DNA of 64,000 nt from assembly GCF_900291015.1 (NCBI RefSeq), contig NZ_OLKL01000011.1, forward strand, positions 1 to 64,000, read 5' to 3'. This document shows, one piece after another, positions 43,538 through 53,159 of this stretch. Origin of the DNA: Pseudomonas persica. Lineage in GTDB: Bacteria > Pseudomonadota > Gammaproteobacteria > Pseudomonadales > Pseudomonadaceae. Under the pieces are notes generated by a model, which saw only the letters and a list, made by a program, of their open reading frames with translations, ran no database searches and was not told the DNA's origin. How positions within the stretch are numbered: position 1 is the first letter of the stretch; each line of letters starts with the position of its first letter. The position numbers and the translations under genes are program-made.

Positions 43538-44830
43538 TTACCACAGCGCAACGCTGTAGCTCACCAGCAGCCGCACTTCGTCCGCGTCGCGGGCGAAGTT
43601 GGAGCGGAAGGTGGCGTTGCGCAGGCGCACGGCGACGTTTTTCAACGGGCCGCTTTGTACCACGTACTTCATTTCGGTATCGCGTTCCCATTCCTTGCCC
43701 TCGCCACCGGCGGCGCGGCTGACGTTGTCGCCGCTGATGTAGCGGGTCATGAAGGTCAGGCCGGGCACGCCGAGTGCGGCGAAGTTGTAGTCGTAGCGCG
43801 CCTGCCAGGAGCGCTCGTCGGCGCCAGCGAAGTCGTTGATCTGGACGAAGTTGACCAGGTACGGGTCGGCACCATCGACGTACGGGAAGGCGCTGTCGCC
43901 GGACAGCTGCTGCCAGGCGGCGCTGACCTTGTGCCCGCCCAGGGCATAGCTGAGCATGCCGTTGACAGTGGTGTTGTCGATGTTGCCGGCCTTGGCGGCG
44001 CCGGCGTCGTCACTCACGGCCAGGCGCAGATCGGCGCCGAAGGTACCCGGGCCCCACGGCTGGGTGGCGAGCAGGCCGATGAAGTGCTGGCGGTAGATAT
44101 CGTCGAGCTGGGCAAAGTGGTAGCTGCCGGTGATGCGATCGGTGAACTGGTAGTCGAGACCGGCCAGGTCCAGGTTATCGGCGCTGAACGAACCACCGAA
44201 GCGGCCGTTCTTGTTGTTCAGGGCCAGGTCTTCCCAGTTGGTGTCGTTGCGGTCCTTGGCCTTGTCCAGGCGGCCGCCGGTGAAGGTCAGGCCCTTGACC
44301 TCCTTCGAGGTGAGCAGGCCACCTTCGAAGGTTTGCGGGAGGATGCGCCCGTCGTTGGGCTGCAGGGTCGGCAGTTCGGGGATCAGGGTGCCGATTTTCA
44401 GTTCGGTCTGCGACACCTTCACCTTGCCGGTCAGGCCGAGCTTGGCGTATTCGTCGGCGGCCTTGCCATCATCGTGGGTCGGCAGCAGGCCGGTGTCGGT
44501 GCGGTCGGGGCTGGAGTCGAGCTTGATGCCGAGCATGCCCAGCGCATCCAGGCCGAAGCCCACGGTGCCATCGGTGTAGCCAGACTCGAAGTTGAGGATG
44601 AAGCCCTGGGCCCATTCGTCGCGCTTGGATTGCTGCGCACTGGTGCCGTCGCGGAAGTCGCGGTTGAAGTACATGTTGCGGGTTTCGAAGGTGGCCGTGC
44701 TGTCTTCGAAGAAGGCGGCCTGGCTCATCGGGGCGACACCGGCAAGCGCAAGGGCGCTGGCGATGGCGGAGGGGCGTGCGGCAAAGGAACGGGTAGGCGC
44801 GAACGCCTGCGGCTGCGATGACAGCATCAC
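43538..44830 (-). CDS. opdH: OprD-family porin, OpdH (tricarboxylate) type
   Basis: A 430-residue outer-membrane porin of the OprD family, with a long signal peptide ending near APMSQAAFFEDS. The start of the barrel is FFEDSTATFETRNMYFNRDF, followed by KRDEWAQGFILNFESGYTDG. YNFAALGVPGLTFMTRYISG and a C-terminal aromatic strand (LLVSYSVALW) complete it. Position upstream of tctCBA and opposite tctDE matches OpdH, the citrate/cis-aconitate porin. Met1 or Met2 may be the start. Confidence 0.9.
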   Translation of the reverse strand: MMLSSQPQAFAPTRSFAARPSAIASALALAGVAPMSQAAFFEDSTATFETRNMYFNRDFRDGTSAQQSKRDEWAQGFILNFESGYTDGTVGFGLDALGMLGIKLDSSPDRTDTGLLPTHDDGKAADEYAKLGLTGKVKVSQTELKIGTLIPELPTLQPNDGRILPQTFEGGLLTSKEVKGLTFTGGRLDKAKDRNDTNWEDLALNNKNGRFGGSFSADNLDLAGLDYQFTDRITGSYHFAQLDDIYRQHFIGLLATQPWGPGTFGADLRLAVSDDAGAAKAGNIDNTTVNGMLSYALGGHKVSAAWQQLSGDSAFPYVDGADPYLVNFVQINDFAGADERSWQARYDYNFAALGVPGLTFMTRYISGDNVSRAAGGEGKEWERDTEMKYVVQSGPLKNVAVRLRNATFRSNFARDADEVRLLVSYSVALW

Positions 44831-44860
44831 TGATGGCTCCGTTTATTGTTCTTATTCGTT

Positions 44861-44881
44861 GCACCTTGCGGGTGCTTTTTT
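44861..44881 (+). terminator. small terminator-like hairpin in the opdH-tctD gap
   Basis: GCACC, loop TTGCG, GGTGC, then TTTTTT on the plus strand. It could stop leftover transcription heading toward tctD, or, read the other way, form part of the opdH leader. Confidence 0.45.
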
Positions 44882-44919
44882 CGGCGCGAAGGGCGACCGT
44901 GGTGCGATGCTAGGTAACC

Positions 44920-44951
44920 AACCTTTCGCTAACCTTTCAGCGTGAAAGGTT
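44920..44951. promoter_or_regulatory. candidate TctD operator repeats
   Basis: AACCTTTC at 44920 and again at 44931 (11-bp period, same helix face), then an inverted copy GAAAGGTT at 44944-44951. OmpR-type regulators bind direct repeats of this spacing. It lies between divergent opdH-tctCBA and tctDE. Confidence 0.55.
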
Positions 44952-45027
44952 TGTCGACAGGGGCTTCACAGGCCTGCCGACAGCGGTACACTCCGCGCCA
45001 CCGTCCCACCCGAGCAGGGAGATTCCG

Positions 45028-45699
45028 ATGCGTGTGCTGCTGGTCGAAGACCACCTGCAACTGGCCGAAAGCGTGGCCCAGGCCTTGAAAAGCCATGGCC
45101 TGACCGTGGATGTGCTGCATGACGGCGTGGCCGCCGACCTGGCCCTGGCCAGCGAGGAATACGCTGTGGCGGTGCTGGATGTCGGCTTGCCGCGCATGGA
45201 CGGCTTTGAGGTGCTGGCGCGCCTGCGTGGCCGTGGCAAGACCCTGCCGGTGCTGATGCTGACCGCACGCAGCGACGTCAAGGACCGGGTCCACGGCCTG
45301 AACCTGGGCGCCGACGACTACCTGGCCAAGCCGTTCGAGCTGACCGAGCTGGAAGCGCGGGTCAAGGCCTTGCTGCGCCGCAGCGTGCTCGGGGGCGAGC
45401 GCCAGCAGCGCTGCGGGCCACTAGTGTACGACCTGGACACCCGGCGCTTCACCCTGGGTGGCGACAACCTGACCCTGACCTCACGCGAGCAAAGCGTACT
45501 GGAGGCGCTGATCGCCCGCCCGGGCCGGGTGATGAGCAAGGAGCAACTGGCCGCCCAGGTGTTCGGCCTGGACGAAGAGGCCAGCCCCGAGGCCATCGAA
45601 ATCTACATCCACCGCCTGCGCAAGAAGCTCGACGGCCACCCGGTGGCCATTGTCACCTTCCGTGGCCTGGGTTACCTGCTCGAGCACCGCGATGCGTGA
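45028..45699 (+). CDS. tctD: TctD response regulator
   Basis: A 223-residue OmpR-family regulator: receiver with the acidic pair ED at 7-8, phospho-acceptor Asp51 (VLDVGLPRMDG), and Lys in YLAKPFEL. The winged-helix output ends GHPVAIVTFRGLGYLLEHRD. It controls the tricarboxylate uptake genes divergent from it. The 3' end overlaps tctE by 8 bp. Confidence 0.94.
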   Translation: MRVLLVEDHLQLAESVAQALKSHGLTVDVLHDGVAADLALASEEYAVAVLDVGLPRMDGFEVLARLRGRGKTLPVLMLTARSDVKDRVHGLNLGADDYLAKPFELTELEARVKALLRRSVLGGERQQRCGPLVYDLDTRRFTLGGDNLTLTSREQSVLEALIARPGRVMSKEQLAAQVFGLDEEASPEAIEIYIHRLRKKLDGHPVAIVTFRGLGYLLEHRDA

Positions 45700-47071
45700 C
45701 AATGGCAGCCTGCGCGGGCGCTTGCTCGGCAACCTGGCCTTGCTGCTGGTGGTGCTGATGCTGGCCAGCGGCCTGAGCGCCTACTGGAACGGCCGTGAGG
45801 CCGCCGACACCGCCTACGACCGGACCCTGCTGGCCTCGGCGCGGACCATTGCCGCAGGGCTGTCTCAGCGTGACGGTTCGCTGAGCGCGGACGTGCCTTA
45901 CGTGGCCCTGGACACCTTCGCCTACGACAGTGCCGGGCGCATCTACTACACGGTGCTGGACATCCAGCAACGGCTGATTTCCGGCTATGAGAACCTGCCA
46001 CCGCCACCACCAGGCACGCCGCGCACCGACGATTATCCTGCGCTGGCACGGTTCTACAACGCCACTTACCTGGGCCAGGACGTGCGTGTGGTCAGCCTGC
46101 TGAAGCCGGTAAGCGAGCCGAACATGAATGGCATGGCGGAAATCCGCGTGGCCGAGACCGAGGAAGCGCGGGTGCGCATGGCCCGTGGGCTGATGGCCGA
46201 TACTCTGCTGCGCCTGGGGATGCTGGCGTTGGGCGCCTTGGTGATGGTGTGGTTTGCCGTGAGTGCCGCGTTGCGGCCGCTGGAGCGCCTGAGCACGGCG
46301 GTGGAAGAGCGTCAGCCGGACGATCTGCGGGCCTTGCCGGTGGTACAGGTGCAGCGTGAGCTGAGCCCGCTGGTGCGGGCCTTGAACCACTTCACCGAGC
46401 GATTGCGTGGTCAGTTCGAGCGTCAGGCGCAGTTCATCGCCGACGCCGCCCACGAGCTGCGCACGCCACTGGCCGCGCTGAAGGCGCGGGTTGAGCTGGG
46501 TTTGCGTTCGGCCGAGCCGCAGGAGTGGCGGCAGACGCTGGAGTCCGCGGCCCAGGGTACCGATCGCCTGACTCATCTGGCCAACCAGCTGCTGTCGCTG
46601 GCACGGGTCGAGAACGGCGCGCGGGCGATTGCCGAAGGCGGCGCGCAGCGCCTGGACCTGAGCCAGTTGGCCCGCGAACTGGGCATGGCCATGGCGCCGC
46701 TGGCGCATAAACGCGGGGTGGCGTTGGCCCTGGAGGCCGAGGCGCCGGTGTGGCTGAAAGGGGAACCGACGCTGCTCAACGAGCTGCTAAGTAACCTGGT
46801 GGACAATGCCCTGGCCCATACGCCAGCGGGTGGCAATGTGATCTTGCGGGTGGTGGCGCCGGCGATGCTGGAGGTGGAGGACGACGGGCCGGGGATTCCC
46901 GAGGCGGAGCGCGAGCGGGTGTTCGAGCGCTTCTACCGGCGTAGTGCGCAGGGCAGTGGGCTTGGCTTGGCGATTGTTGGCGAGATCTGCCGGGCGCACC
47001 TGGCACAGGTGAGCCTGCATGACGGTGCCAAGGGCGGGTTGCGGGTGCGGGTGAGTTTCATCGCGGATTGA
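45692..47071 (+). CDS. tctE: TctE sensor histidine kinase
   Basis: A 459-residue kinase. Helix 1 is about 10-30 (LLGNLALLLVVLMLASGLSA), then a periplasmic TctE-type sensor domain with the Pro-rich loop NLPPPPPGTPRTDDYP. Helix 2 lies near 175-195, then HAMP. HisKA has [16 protein letters not shown], and the ATPase has LLSNLVDNALAHT, DDGPGIPEAE and GSGLGLAIVGEIC. The start MRDNGSLRGR at 45692 uses the overlap with tctD. Confidence 0.94.
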   Translation: MRDNGSLRGRLLGNLALLLVVLMLASGLSAYWNGREAADTAYDRTLLASARTIAAGLSQRDGSLSADVPYVALDTFAYDSAGRIYYTVLDIQQRLISGYENLPPPPPGTPRTDDYPALARFYNATYLGQDVRVVSLLKPVSEPNMNGMAEIRVAETEEARVRMARGLMADTLLRLGMLALGALVMVWFAVSAALRPLERLSTAVEERQPDDLRALPVVQVQRELSPLVRALNHFTERLRGQFERQAQFIADAAHELRTPLAALKARVELGLRSAEPQEWRQTLESAAQGTDRLTHLANQLLSLARVENGARAIAEGGAQRLDLSQLARELGMAMAPLAHKRGVALALEAEAPVWLKGEPTLLNELLSNLVDNALAHTPAGGNVILRVVAPAMLEVEDDGPGIPEAERERVFERFYRRSAQGSGLGLAIVGEICRAHLAQVSLHDGAKGGLRVRVSFIAD

Positions 47072-47079
47072 TGTATTGC

Positions 47080-47187
47080 CTGTACCGGCCCTTTCGCGGG
47101 TAAACCCGTTCCCACGGGGACCGCGCGGCATTTGAAGGTTGCGCCGTACCTGTGGGAGCGGGTTTACCCGAGAAGAGGGCGGCACAG
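47080..47187. repeat. REP pair
   Basis: Facing copies (GCGGGTAAACCCGTTCCCAC and GTGGGAGCGGGTTTACCCGA), each with one mismatch to the core, between tctE and the HDOD gene. Confidence 0.85.
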
Positions 47188-47188
47188 G

Positions 47189-47995
47189 TCAGCGCAACAT
47201 GCTGCGCGCCTCGATCAGTTCATCCACTTCCAGCTCGGTGCCGTACGGCAAGCCCAGGTGGCGGTACGCCGGCAGTGCCGCCAGCGGCCGGTGGCGCCCG
47301 CGCTGGCTGATACAGCGGGCGATCTGCACGATGTCGATGTAGTCGATCTTGTCGGTCTGCCGGTCCAGGTCCTGCACCTGGCTCGGCAGGTTGACCAGTT
47401 GCTCCGGAAACTCCCAGGCCTTGAGGATCTTGTCGCCCAGCACCGGCTGGATCTGCTCGATCACAAAATGCAGGCACACCGGGTCGGACAGCAGTTCGTT
47501 GTGCTCTTCGGCATAGATCAGCACCGGCAGCGCGCCAATCTGGTTGACCAGGCCACCCAAGGTGGCCTGGTCGGGCTTGAGTTGGGTGTAGCGGCGGCAG
47601 ATTTCGTAGCTGATACCCGCCACATCCAGGCTGTTGGCCCAGATGTCGCGCAGTTTTTGCTCAACCGCCGGCGCGCGGGCGTGGAAAATCTGCTCGATCA
47701 CCAGGCCAATGGCCAGGTTGCAACTGTAGTTGATGCCCAGCCGCGTGATGGCGGTGTGCAGGTCGGTGACCTCGACCGCCGCGCGCAGCAGCGGGCTGTT
47801 GACGACCTTGATCAGGCGCGCTGAAAGGGCCGCATCGCGACCGATCACCTTGCTCAGGGCCGCTACGCTGATCTCGCTGTCTTCCGCTGCCTCGCGGATG
47901 CTCAAGGCAACCTCGGGCAGGGTCGGCAGGACCAGGTCATCCTTTTCGATGGCATCGAGCAACTGTGCTTGAACCATCTCGGCCAGCTTGTTCAT
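47189..47995 (-). CDS. HDOD-domain signalling protein
   Basis: A 268-residue protein, almost wholly an HDOD domain. LVLPTLPEVALSIREAAEDS, LSKVIGRDAALSARLIKVVN and SPLLRAAVEVTDLHTAITRL at the N-terminus are the HDOD start; FPEQLVNLPSQVQD is near the end. The metal-binding HD residues of phosphodiesterases are not evident, as is normal for HDOD. Such proteins act in signalling or stress output. The next gene upstream on this strand (ygfZ) ends 55 bp away. Confidence 0.88.
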   Translation of the reverse strand: MNKLAEMVQAQLLDAIEKDDLVLPTLPEVALSIREAAEDSEISVAALSKVIGRDAALSARLIKVVNSPLLRAAVEVTDLHTAITRLGINYSCNLAIGLVIEQIFHARAPAVEQKLRDIWANSLDVAGISYEICRRYTQLKPDQATLGGLVNQIGALPVLIYAEEHNELLSDPVCLHFVIEQIQPVLGDKILKAWEFPEQLVNLPSQVQDLDRQTDKIDYIDIVQIARCISQRGRHRPLAALPAYRHLGLPYGTELEVDELIEARSMLR

Positions 47996-48050
47996 GGGCG
48001 TGTCTACCGCAGTGGTGGTGCGGCCCCGCCACGTAGGCGGGGCAGGCTGG

Positions 48051-48992
48051 TCAGCGCTGGATTTCCCGGTCGCGGTCCAGTTCGTAGGGCAGGGTCAGCA
48101 CCTGCAGGCGCGGGCCTTCGAGGCTGCCCAGGTGCAGGTTGTCGTCTTCCACCGCTTCGGCGCTGAGCACTGCAAGCAGTTCGCAGCCTGCGCCGTTGCT
48201 GGCAGCCATGACCACTTCACCGACCGACGAACCATGGGTGGGCGAGAAGATCTCGGCGCCCGGGGCCGGAATGGCTTGCTGGTCCAGTACCAGGCGGTAC
48301 TGGCGGCGCTTGAGCTTGCCCAGGTACTGCATGCGGGCAACGATTTCCTGGCCGGTGTAGCAGCCCTTCTTGAAGCTGACGCCGTCGACGGCCTGCAGGT
48401 TGATCATCTGCGGGATGAACAGCTCGTGGGTCGGCCCCATGACCTGGCCGATCCCGGCGCGAATCTGCCCCAGCAGCCAGTCGTTGAGGCTGCCTTCGGG
48501 CAGCGCGGCGGCCAGCGCCTGGCGAACACTGGTAGCGTTGTCCGCCGGCACCCACAGCTCCACGCGGCCAGCGGACACGGCAATGGCGATCAACCCGTCG
48601 TGGCGCACAGTGCTGCCGGCTGCTACAGGCACATCGAGCCCCAGCGCCTGCAGCGCCGCAGCGCCGCCGTGCAGGCCGAAGCGTGCCCAGGCAGCGCTTT
48701 CATCGGTCAGCGTGGCCTTGGAGAACACGGCGTACTTCTTCAGATCGGCCAGCTGGGCGTCGAGCAGCTCGCTGGCCATGGCCAGCAGGTAGCCATTGCC
48801 TTCGGGCAGGATACGGAAACTCGACTGCATGCGCCCCTTGACCATGCAGCGGGCGCCGAGGCTGGCGTGTTCCTGGCTGAGGTAGTTGATATTGCAGGTC
48901 AGCTGGCCTTGCAGGAACTTGCCTGCATCGGAGCCGCGGACGGCGAGGATGCCCTCGTGGGACAGGGGGCAGAAGAAAGCGGAATCGGCCAT
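48051..48992 (-). CDS. ygfZ: tRNA-modifying/Fe-S repair protein YgfZ (folate-binding)
   Basis: A 313-residue GcvT-related folate-binding protein. The family-defining motif KGCYTGQEIVARMQYLGKLK is intact, with its conserved Cys. The N-terminal ILAVRGSDAGKFLQGQLTCN is typical. YgfZ supports assembly or repair of Fe-S enzymes such as MiaB. It is divergent from sdhE-ygfX, with 133 bp between. Confidence 0.92.
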   Translation of the reverse strand: MADSAFFCPLSHEGILAVRGSDAGKFLQGQLTCNINYLSQEHASLGARCMVKGRMQSSFRILPEGNGYLLAMASELLDAQLADLKKYAVFSKATLTDESAAWARFGLHGGAAALQALGLDVPVAAGSTVRHDGLIAIAVSAGRVELWVPADNATSVRQALAAALPEGSLNDWLLGQIRAGIGQVMGPTHELFIPQMINLQAVDGVSFKKGCYTGQEIVARMQYLGKLKRRQYRLVLDQQAIPAPGAEIFSPTHGSSVGEVVMAASNGAGCELLAVLSAEAVEDDNLHLGSLEGPRLQVLTLPYELDRDREIQR

Positions 48993-49125
48993 GGGTCATC
49001 GCGGTGGCTAAAGACTGGCGGCCATCATAGAACGCCGGTAACAAAATAGGTAGGTGACTAGACCAACGCCCGGTGTCGCTTCGCTCGCCTGGCTGTATAC
49101 TGGCGGGCCATTCGAGGAGGGCCCC

Positions 49126-49380
49126 ATGGTCGAACAAACTGAACTCAACCGGCTTTTCTGGCACAGCCGCCGCGGCATGCTGGAACTGGACGTGCTGCTG
49201 GTGCCTTTCACCCAGGAAGTCTACCCCACGCTCAACGAAACCGATCGCGAACTCTACGTGCGTCTGTTGAGCTGCGAGGATCAGGACATGTTCGGCTGGT
49301 TCATGGAGCGCAGCGAGTCCGAAGACCCGGAGCTGCAGCGTATGGTCCGCATCATCCTGGACCGTGTCCAGCCCAAGTGA
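49126..49380 (+). CDS. sdhE: succinate dehydrogenase FAD assembly factor SdhE
   Basis: An 84-residue protein that promotes covalent FAD attachment to SdhA and FrdA. The key RGxxE motif is at residues 16-20 ([10 protein letters not shown]). The length and helical pattern ([29 protein letters not shown]) are standard. The start at 49126 follows GAGGAGG. It overlaps ygfX by 17 bp. Confidence 0.95.
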   Translation: MVEQTELNRLFWHSRRGMLELDVLLVPFTQEVYPTLNETDRELYVRLLSCEDQDMFGWFMERSESEDPELQRMVRIILDRVQPK

Positions 49381-49822
49381 GTGTTTCGAGTGCCGCTGGC
49401 AAGGCTCGCGCCTGCTGCTAGCGGCCTACCTGGGTTGCCAGGGACTGGCGTGGTTGGCCGTATGGGCGAGCCCGCTGCCCGGGTGGTTGGCCCTTGCTGT
49501 TGTCGCCGCCTGTACTGCCCACGCTGGCTGGGCCATTCCCCGACGTATTCTGTTGACGCATGAGCATGCCGTTGTTGGCGTGCGCCGTGATGTGCGCGGC
49601 TGGCAGGTGTTCAGCCGGGCCCGTGGTTGGCAACCGGTGCGCTTGTGCCGGGACAGTGTGGCATTGCCGGGGCTGGTGGTGTTGCGCTTTGTGCGGGCGG
49701 GGCGCTGGTTGGGGCAGAGCCAGTGCGTACCGCGGGATGCGCTGGGGGCTGATGAGCACCGGCGCTTGCGGGTGCGGTTGAAGTTCAGCCGGCGGCGGTG
49801 GGCCGAGGCGGGGTATGGCTGA
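49364..49822 (+). CDS. ygfX: YgfX/CptA-like membrane protein
   Basis: A 152-residue inner-membrane protein with two helices at about 18-55 ([39 protein letters not shown]) and a basic C-terminal cytoplasmic part. Position overlapping sdhE matches ygfX (cptA), described as the toxin of an atypical pair affecting cell shape in E. coli; that role is disputed. The start is GTG at 49364, inside sdhE. Confidence 0.8.
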   Translation: MSSPSECFECRWQGSRLLLAAYLGCQGLAWLAVWASPLPGWLALAVVAACTAHAGWAIPRRILLTHEHAVVGVRRDVRGWQVFSRARGWQPVRLCRDSVALPGLVVLRFVRAGRWLGQSQCVPRDALGADEHRRLRVRLKFSRRRWAEAGYG

Positions 49823-49846
49823 CAGGTGTTCGCCTTGGCAGGTTCG

Positions 49847-49896
49847 GCGCCTGTGAGATCGAGCGCCGCCCGCGCGGCGCTCGATCTCACAGGCGC
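49847..49896. repeat. perfect 23-bp stem-loop between convergent genes
   Basis: Arms 49847-49869 and 49874-49896 are exact complements, with only a CCGC loop. The inner stem is GAGCGCCGC/GCGGCGCTC. There is no T-tract, so it is not a standard terminator. It may still stop or protect both the ygfX and nadB transcripts. Confidence 0.9.
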
Positions 49897-49904
49897 TACA
49901 GCTT

Positions 49905-51509
49905 TCAGAGAGGGCCCAGAATGGTGTCCTTGGCCTCGTCCAGCATCCCCGGATAGTCCAGGGTGTAATGCAGTCCGCGGCTTTCCTTGCGCTGCATGGC
50001 CGACAGGATCATCAACTCTGCCACCTGCGCCAGGTTGCGCAATTCGATCAGGTCGCGGCTGACCTTGTAGTTGCTGTAGAACTCATCGATTTCGTCCAGC
50101 AGCAGGCGAATGCGGTGTTGCGCTCGCTGCAGGCGCTTGCTGGTGCGTACGATGCCGACGTAGTCCCACATGAAACGCCGCAGTTCGTCCCAGTTGTGCG
50201 CAATGATCACGTCCTCGTCCGAGTCGGTGACCTGGCTGGCGTCCCAGCCGGGCAGGGCCTTGGGCATGGTCACTTCATCCAGGTGTGCCTGGATGTCGGC
50301 CGCGGCGGCACGGCCATAGACGAAGCACTCCAGCAGCGAGTTGCTGGCCATGCGGTTGGCACCGTGCAGGCCGGTAAAGCTGGTTTCGCCAATGGCGTAC
50401 AGGCCTGGCACATCGGTGTGGCCACGGTCGTCGACCATCACCCCGCCGCAGGTATAGTGCGCCGCCGGTACCACCGGGATCGGCTGGCGGGTGATGTCGA
50501 TGCCAAAGGCCAGGCAGCGCTCGTACACGGTGGGGAAGTGGCTCTTGATGAAGTCGGCCGGCTTGTGGGTGATGTCCAGGTACACGCAGTCCACGCCCAG
50601 GCGCTTCATCTCGTGGTCGATGGCGCGAGCCACGATGTCGCGCGGGGCCAGCTCTTCGCGCGGGTCGAAGCGTGGCATGAAACGCTCGCCATTGGGCAAG
50701 CGCAGCAGCGCGCCTTCGCCGCGCAGGGCTTCGGTGATCAGGAAACTCTTGGCCTGTGGATGGTACAGGCAAGTGGGGTGGAACTGGTTGAACTCCAGGT
50801 TCGCCACCCGGCAACCGGCTCGCCAGGCCATGGCGATGCCGTCGCCGCAGGCGCCATCGGGGTTGCTGGTATACAGGTAGACCTTGGCCGCGCCGCCAGT
50901 GGCCAGCACGGTGAAACGCGCGCCGAAGGTGTCCACCTCGCCGGTGTTGCGGTCGAGCACATAGGCACCCAGGCAGCGCTCGCCGGGCAGGCCGAGGCGG
51001 CGTTCGGTGATCAGGTCGACCGCCACGCGCTGCTCCAGCAACTGGATGTTCGGGCGCAGGCGGGCCTGCTCCAGCAGCGTGGTGAAGATGGCTGCACCGG
51101 TGGCGTCGGCGGCGTGGATGATACGCCGGTGACTATGACCGCCTTCGCGGGTCAGGTGGAACTCGAAGCCGCCGTCGTCGACGCTGTAGTGCTCGTCGCG
51201 AGTAAAGGGCACGCCTTGCTCGATCAGCCACTCGATGGCTTCGCGGCTGTGCTCCACGGTAAAGCGCACAGCCTCTTCATGGCACAGGCCACCGCCGGCA
51301 TTGAGGGTGTCCTCGACATGCGACTGTACGGTATCGGTATTGTCCAGCACCGCCGCGACACCGCCCTGGGCCCAGAAGGTCGAGCCGTTGGCCAGGTCGC
51401 CCTTGCTGAGCACGGCGATTCGCAGGTGGCTGGGGAGGTTCAGTGCCAGGCTGAGACCGGCAGCACCGCTGCCGATCACCAGGACATCATGTTGGAATTG
51501 TTGGCTCAT
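49905..51509 (-). CDS. nadB: L-aspartate oxidase
   Basis: A 534-residue FAD enzyme that oxidises L-aspartate to iminoaspartate, the first step of NAD synthesis. The dinucleotide motif [13 protein letters not shown] starts near residue 11. [25 protein letters not shown]-like [40 protein letters not shown] and [20 protein letters not shown] follow. The C-terminal succinate-dehydrogenase-type helical domain is complete. It is divergent from algU. Confidence 0.96.
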   Translation of the reverse strand: MSQQFQHDVLVIGSGAAGLSLALNLPSHLRIAVLSKGDLANGSTFWAQGGVAAVLDNTDTVQSHVEDTLNAGGGLCHEEAVRFTVEHSREAIEWLIEQGVPFTRDEHYSVDDGGFEFHLTREGGHSHRRIIHAADATGAAIFTTLLEQARLRPNIQLLEQRVAVDLITERRLGLPGERCLGAYVLDRNTGEVDTFGARFTVLATGGAAKVYLYTSNPDGACGDGIAMAWRAGCRVANLEFNQFHPTCLYHPQAKSFLITEALRGEGALLRLPNGERFMPRFDPREELAPRDIVARAIDHEMKRLGVDCVYLDITHKPADFIKSHFPTVYERCLAFGIDITRQPIPVVPAAHYTCGGVMVDDRGHTDVPGLYAIGETSFTGLHGANRMASNSLLECFVYGRAAAADIQAHLDEVTMPKALPGWDASQVTDSDEDVIIAHNWDELRRFMWDYVGIVRTSKRLQRAQHRIRLLLDEIDEFYSNYKVSRDLIELRNLAQVAELMILSAMQRKESRGLHYTLDYPGMLDEAKDTILGPL

Positions 51510-51857
51510 GTCGGGACACTAGTATTCTTTGGAAGGGGCGCGGCACAATAGTCACGCGCCGATGGCATTGTGAAACTATCGTTATAGCTGGCCGGGTTGC
51601 CTTTATAGCAGCCCCGGGTGGCCAATTTCCATGGCACTTGCCTGGTCGCGACAACCTTTGTGGGAACTTTCCGACATGGCCGGAAATCCTATGAAGGCTG
51701 CCCACGCGCCACAACTTGCCGCGGCGACGCAGGGCGGCAGGCCTGTCCGGGCTGTCCCTGCGTACTCGAAACCTGATTATCGACGTAGCCGGCCGTGACC
51801 GTGCCGCGTCTTCCGTGCAACCCGACCAAGGGCTGCAGGAAACTTGCTTGGAGGGGA

Positions 51858-51884
51858 GAACTTTTGCGCAAAGCCCGAGTCTAT
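51858..51884 (+). promoter_or_regulatory. AlgU (sigma-22)-type promoter of algU
   Basis: GAACTT (51858-51863), 16-nt spacer, TCTAT (51880-51884), 60 bp before the algU start. This matches the AlgU/RpoE consensus GAACTT-N16/17-TCTGA, as expected for autoregulation. The remainder of the 434-bp nadB-algU gap shows no gene. Confidence 0.72.
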
Positions 51885-51943
51885 GGTTGCAAGCCTGAAC
51901 GATGGCTGTTGCAACGCTCCTTCGAGTTCACTGAGGAGTGTTC

Positions 51944-52525
51944 ATGCTAACCCAGGAAGAGGATCAGCAGCTTGTCGAGCGCGTTCAGCGCGGCGACAGG
52001 CGAGCGTTCGATCTGTTGGTGCTGAAGTATCAGCACAAGATTCTCGGGTTGATCGTGCGGTTCGTTCACGACACCCACGAGGCCCAGGATGTAGCACAGG
52101 AAGCCTTCATCAAGGCCTACCGTGCGCTTGGCAACTTCCGCGGCGACAGTGCGTTCTATACGTGGCTGTACCGCATCGCCATCAACACGGCGAAGAACTA
52201 CCTGGTGTCCCGTGGAAGACGGCCGCCAGACAGTGATGTGAGCTCCGAGGATGCGGAGTTTTACGACGGCGATCATGGTCTCAAGGATCTCGAGTCCCCA
52301 GAGCGCTCGTTGTTGCGGGATGAAATCGAAGGCACCGTCCATCGCACCATCCAGCAGCTACCGGAAGATCTGCGCACGGCCCTGACCCTGCGTGAGTTCG
52401 ACGGTCTGAGTTACGAGGACATTGCCAGCGTCATGCAGTGTCCGGTGGGTACCGTGCGCTCTCGAATCTTCCGCGCTCGGGAGGCCATAGACAAAGCCCT
52501 GCAACCTTTGCTGCAGGAAACCTGA
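51944..52525 (+). CDS. algU: ECF sigma factor AlgU (RpoE/sigma-22)
   Basis: A 193-residue ECF sigma factor controlling the envelope-stress and alginate regulon. Region 2 has FDLLVLKYQHKILGLIVRFV and DVAQEAFIKAYRALGNFRGD. Region 4 has RTALTLREFDGLSYEDIASV and MQCPVGTVRSRIFRAREAI. The ATG at 51944 follows GAGGAG by 5 nt. It is followed by its anti-sigma gene mucA. Confidence 0.97.
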   Translation: MLTQEEDQQLVERVQRGDRRAFDLLVLKYQHKILGLIVRFVHDTHEAQDVAQEAFIKAYRALGNFRGDSAFYTWLYRIAINTAKNYLVSRGRRPPDSDVSSEDAEFYDGDHGLKDLESPERSLLRDEIEGTVHRTIQQLPEDLRTALTLREFDGLSYEDIASVMQCPVGTVRSRIFRAREAIDKALQPLLQET

Positions 52526-52556
52526 GACAGCGGCGACAGCCAAGAGAGGAACCGCC

Positions 52557-53147
52557 ATGAGTCGTGAAGCTTTGCAGGAATCGCTGTCCGCGGTGATGGA
52601 TAACGAAGCGGACGAGCTTGAACTGCGTCGGGTATTGAATGCCGTCGACGACGCTGAAACCCGTGCCACCTGGTCGCGTTACCAGGTTGCCCGCGCAGCC
52701 ATGCACAAGGAGCTGCTGCTGCCTAACCTGGATATCGCCTCGGCGGTGTCTGCAGCGCTGGCTGACGAAGCCGTTCCGGCCAGGGTCAAGAAGGGCCCAT
52801 GGCGCAGCATTGGCCGCCTGGCGGTAGCTGCCTCGGTCACCGTCGCGGTGCTGGCGGGTGTACGCATGTACAACCAGGACGAGATCACTGGCGCCGAGCT
52901 GGCTGCCCAGCAACCTGCCCAGCAAGGCCTGAGTGTGCCACAAGCCCAGGGCCCAGCCGTTTTGGCAGGCTATAGTGAGAGCAGTGAGCAACCAACCGGG
53001 CCGATGGCCAACGGTGTGCTGCAGAACCAGGCCGGCTGGGATCAGCGTCTGCCAGGCTACCTGCGCCAGCATGCCCAGGAATCTGCGCTCAAGGGCACTG
53101 AAACCGCATTGCCATATGCCCGCGCCGCCAGCCTGGAAAACCGTTAA
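52557..53147 (+). CDS. mucA: anti-sigma factor MucA
   Basis: A 196-residue single-pass inner-membrane anti-sigma factor. The cytoplasmic AlgU-binding part (MSREALQESLSAVMDNEADE, LELRRVLNAVDDAETRATWS) is about 1-80; the membrane helix IGRLAVAASVTVAVLAGVRM lies near 85-104, and a periplasmic tail binds MucB. The gene is intact, with no truncation of the mucoid type. Regulated proteolysis of this protein releases AlgU. Confidence 0.95.
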   Translation: MSREALQESLSAVMDNEADELELRRVLNAVDDAETRATWSRYQVARAAMHKELLLPNLDIASAVSAALADEAVPARVKKGPWRSIGRLAVAASVTVAVLAGVRMYNQDEITGAELAAQQPAQQGLSVPQAQGPAVLAGYSESSEQPTGPMANGVLQNQAGWDQRLPGYLRQHAQESALKGTETALPYARAASLENR

Positions 53148-53159
53148 GTAAGGAGGATC

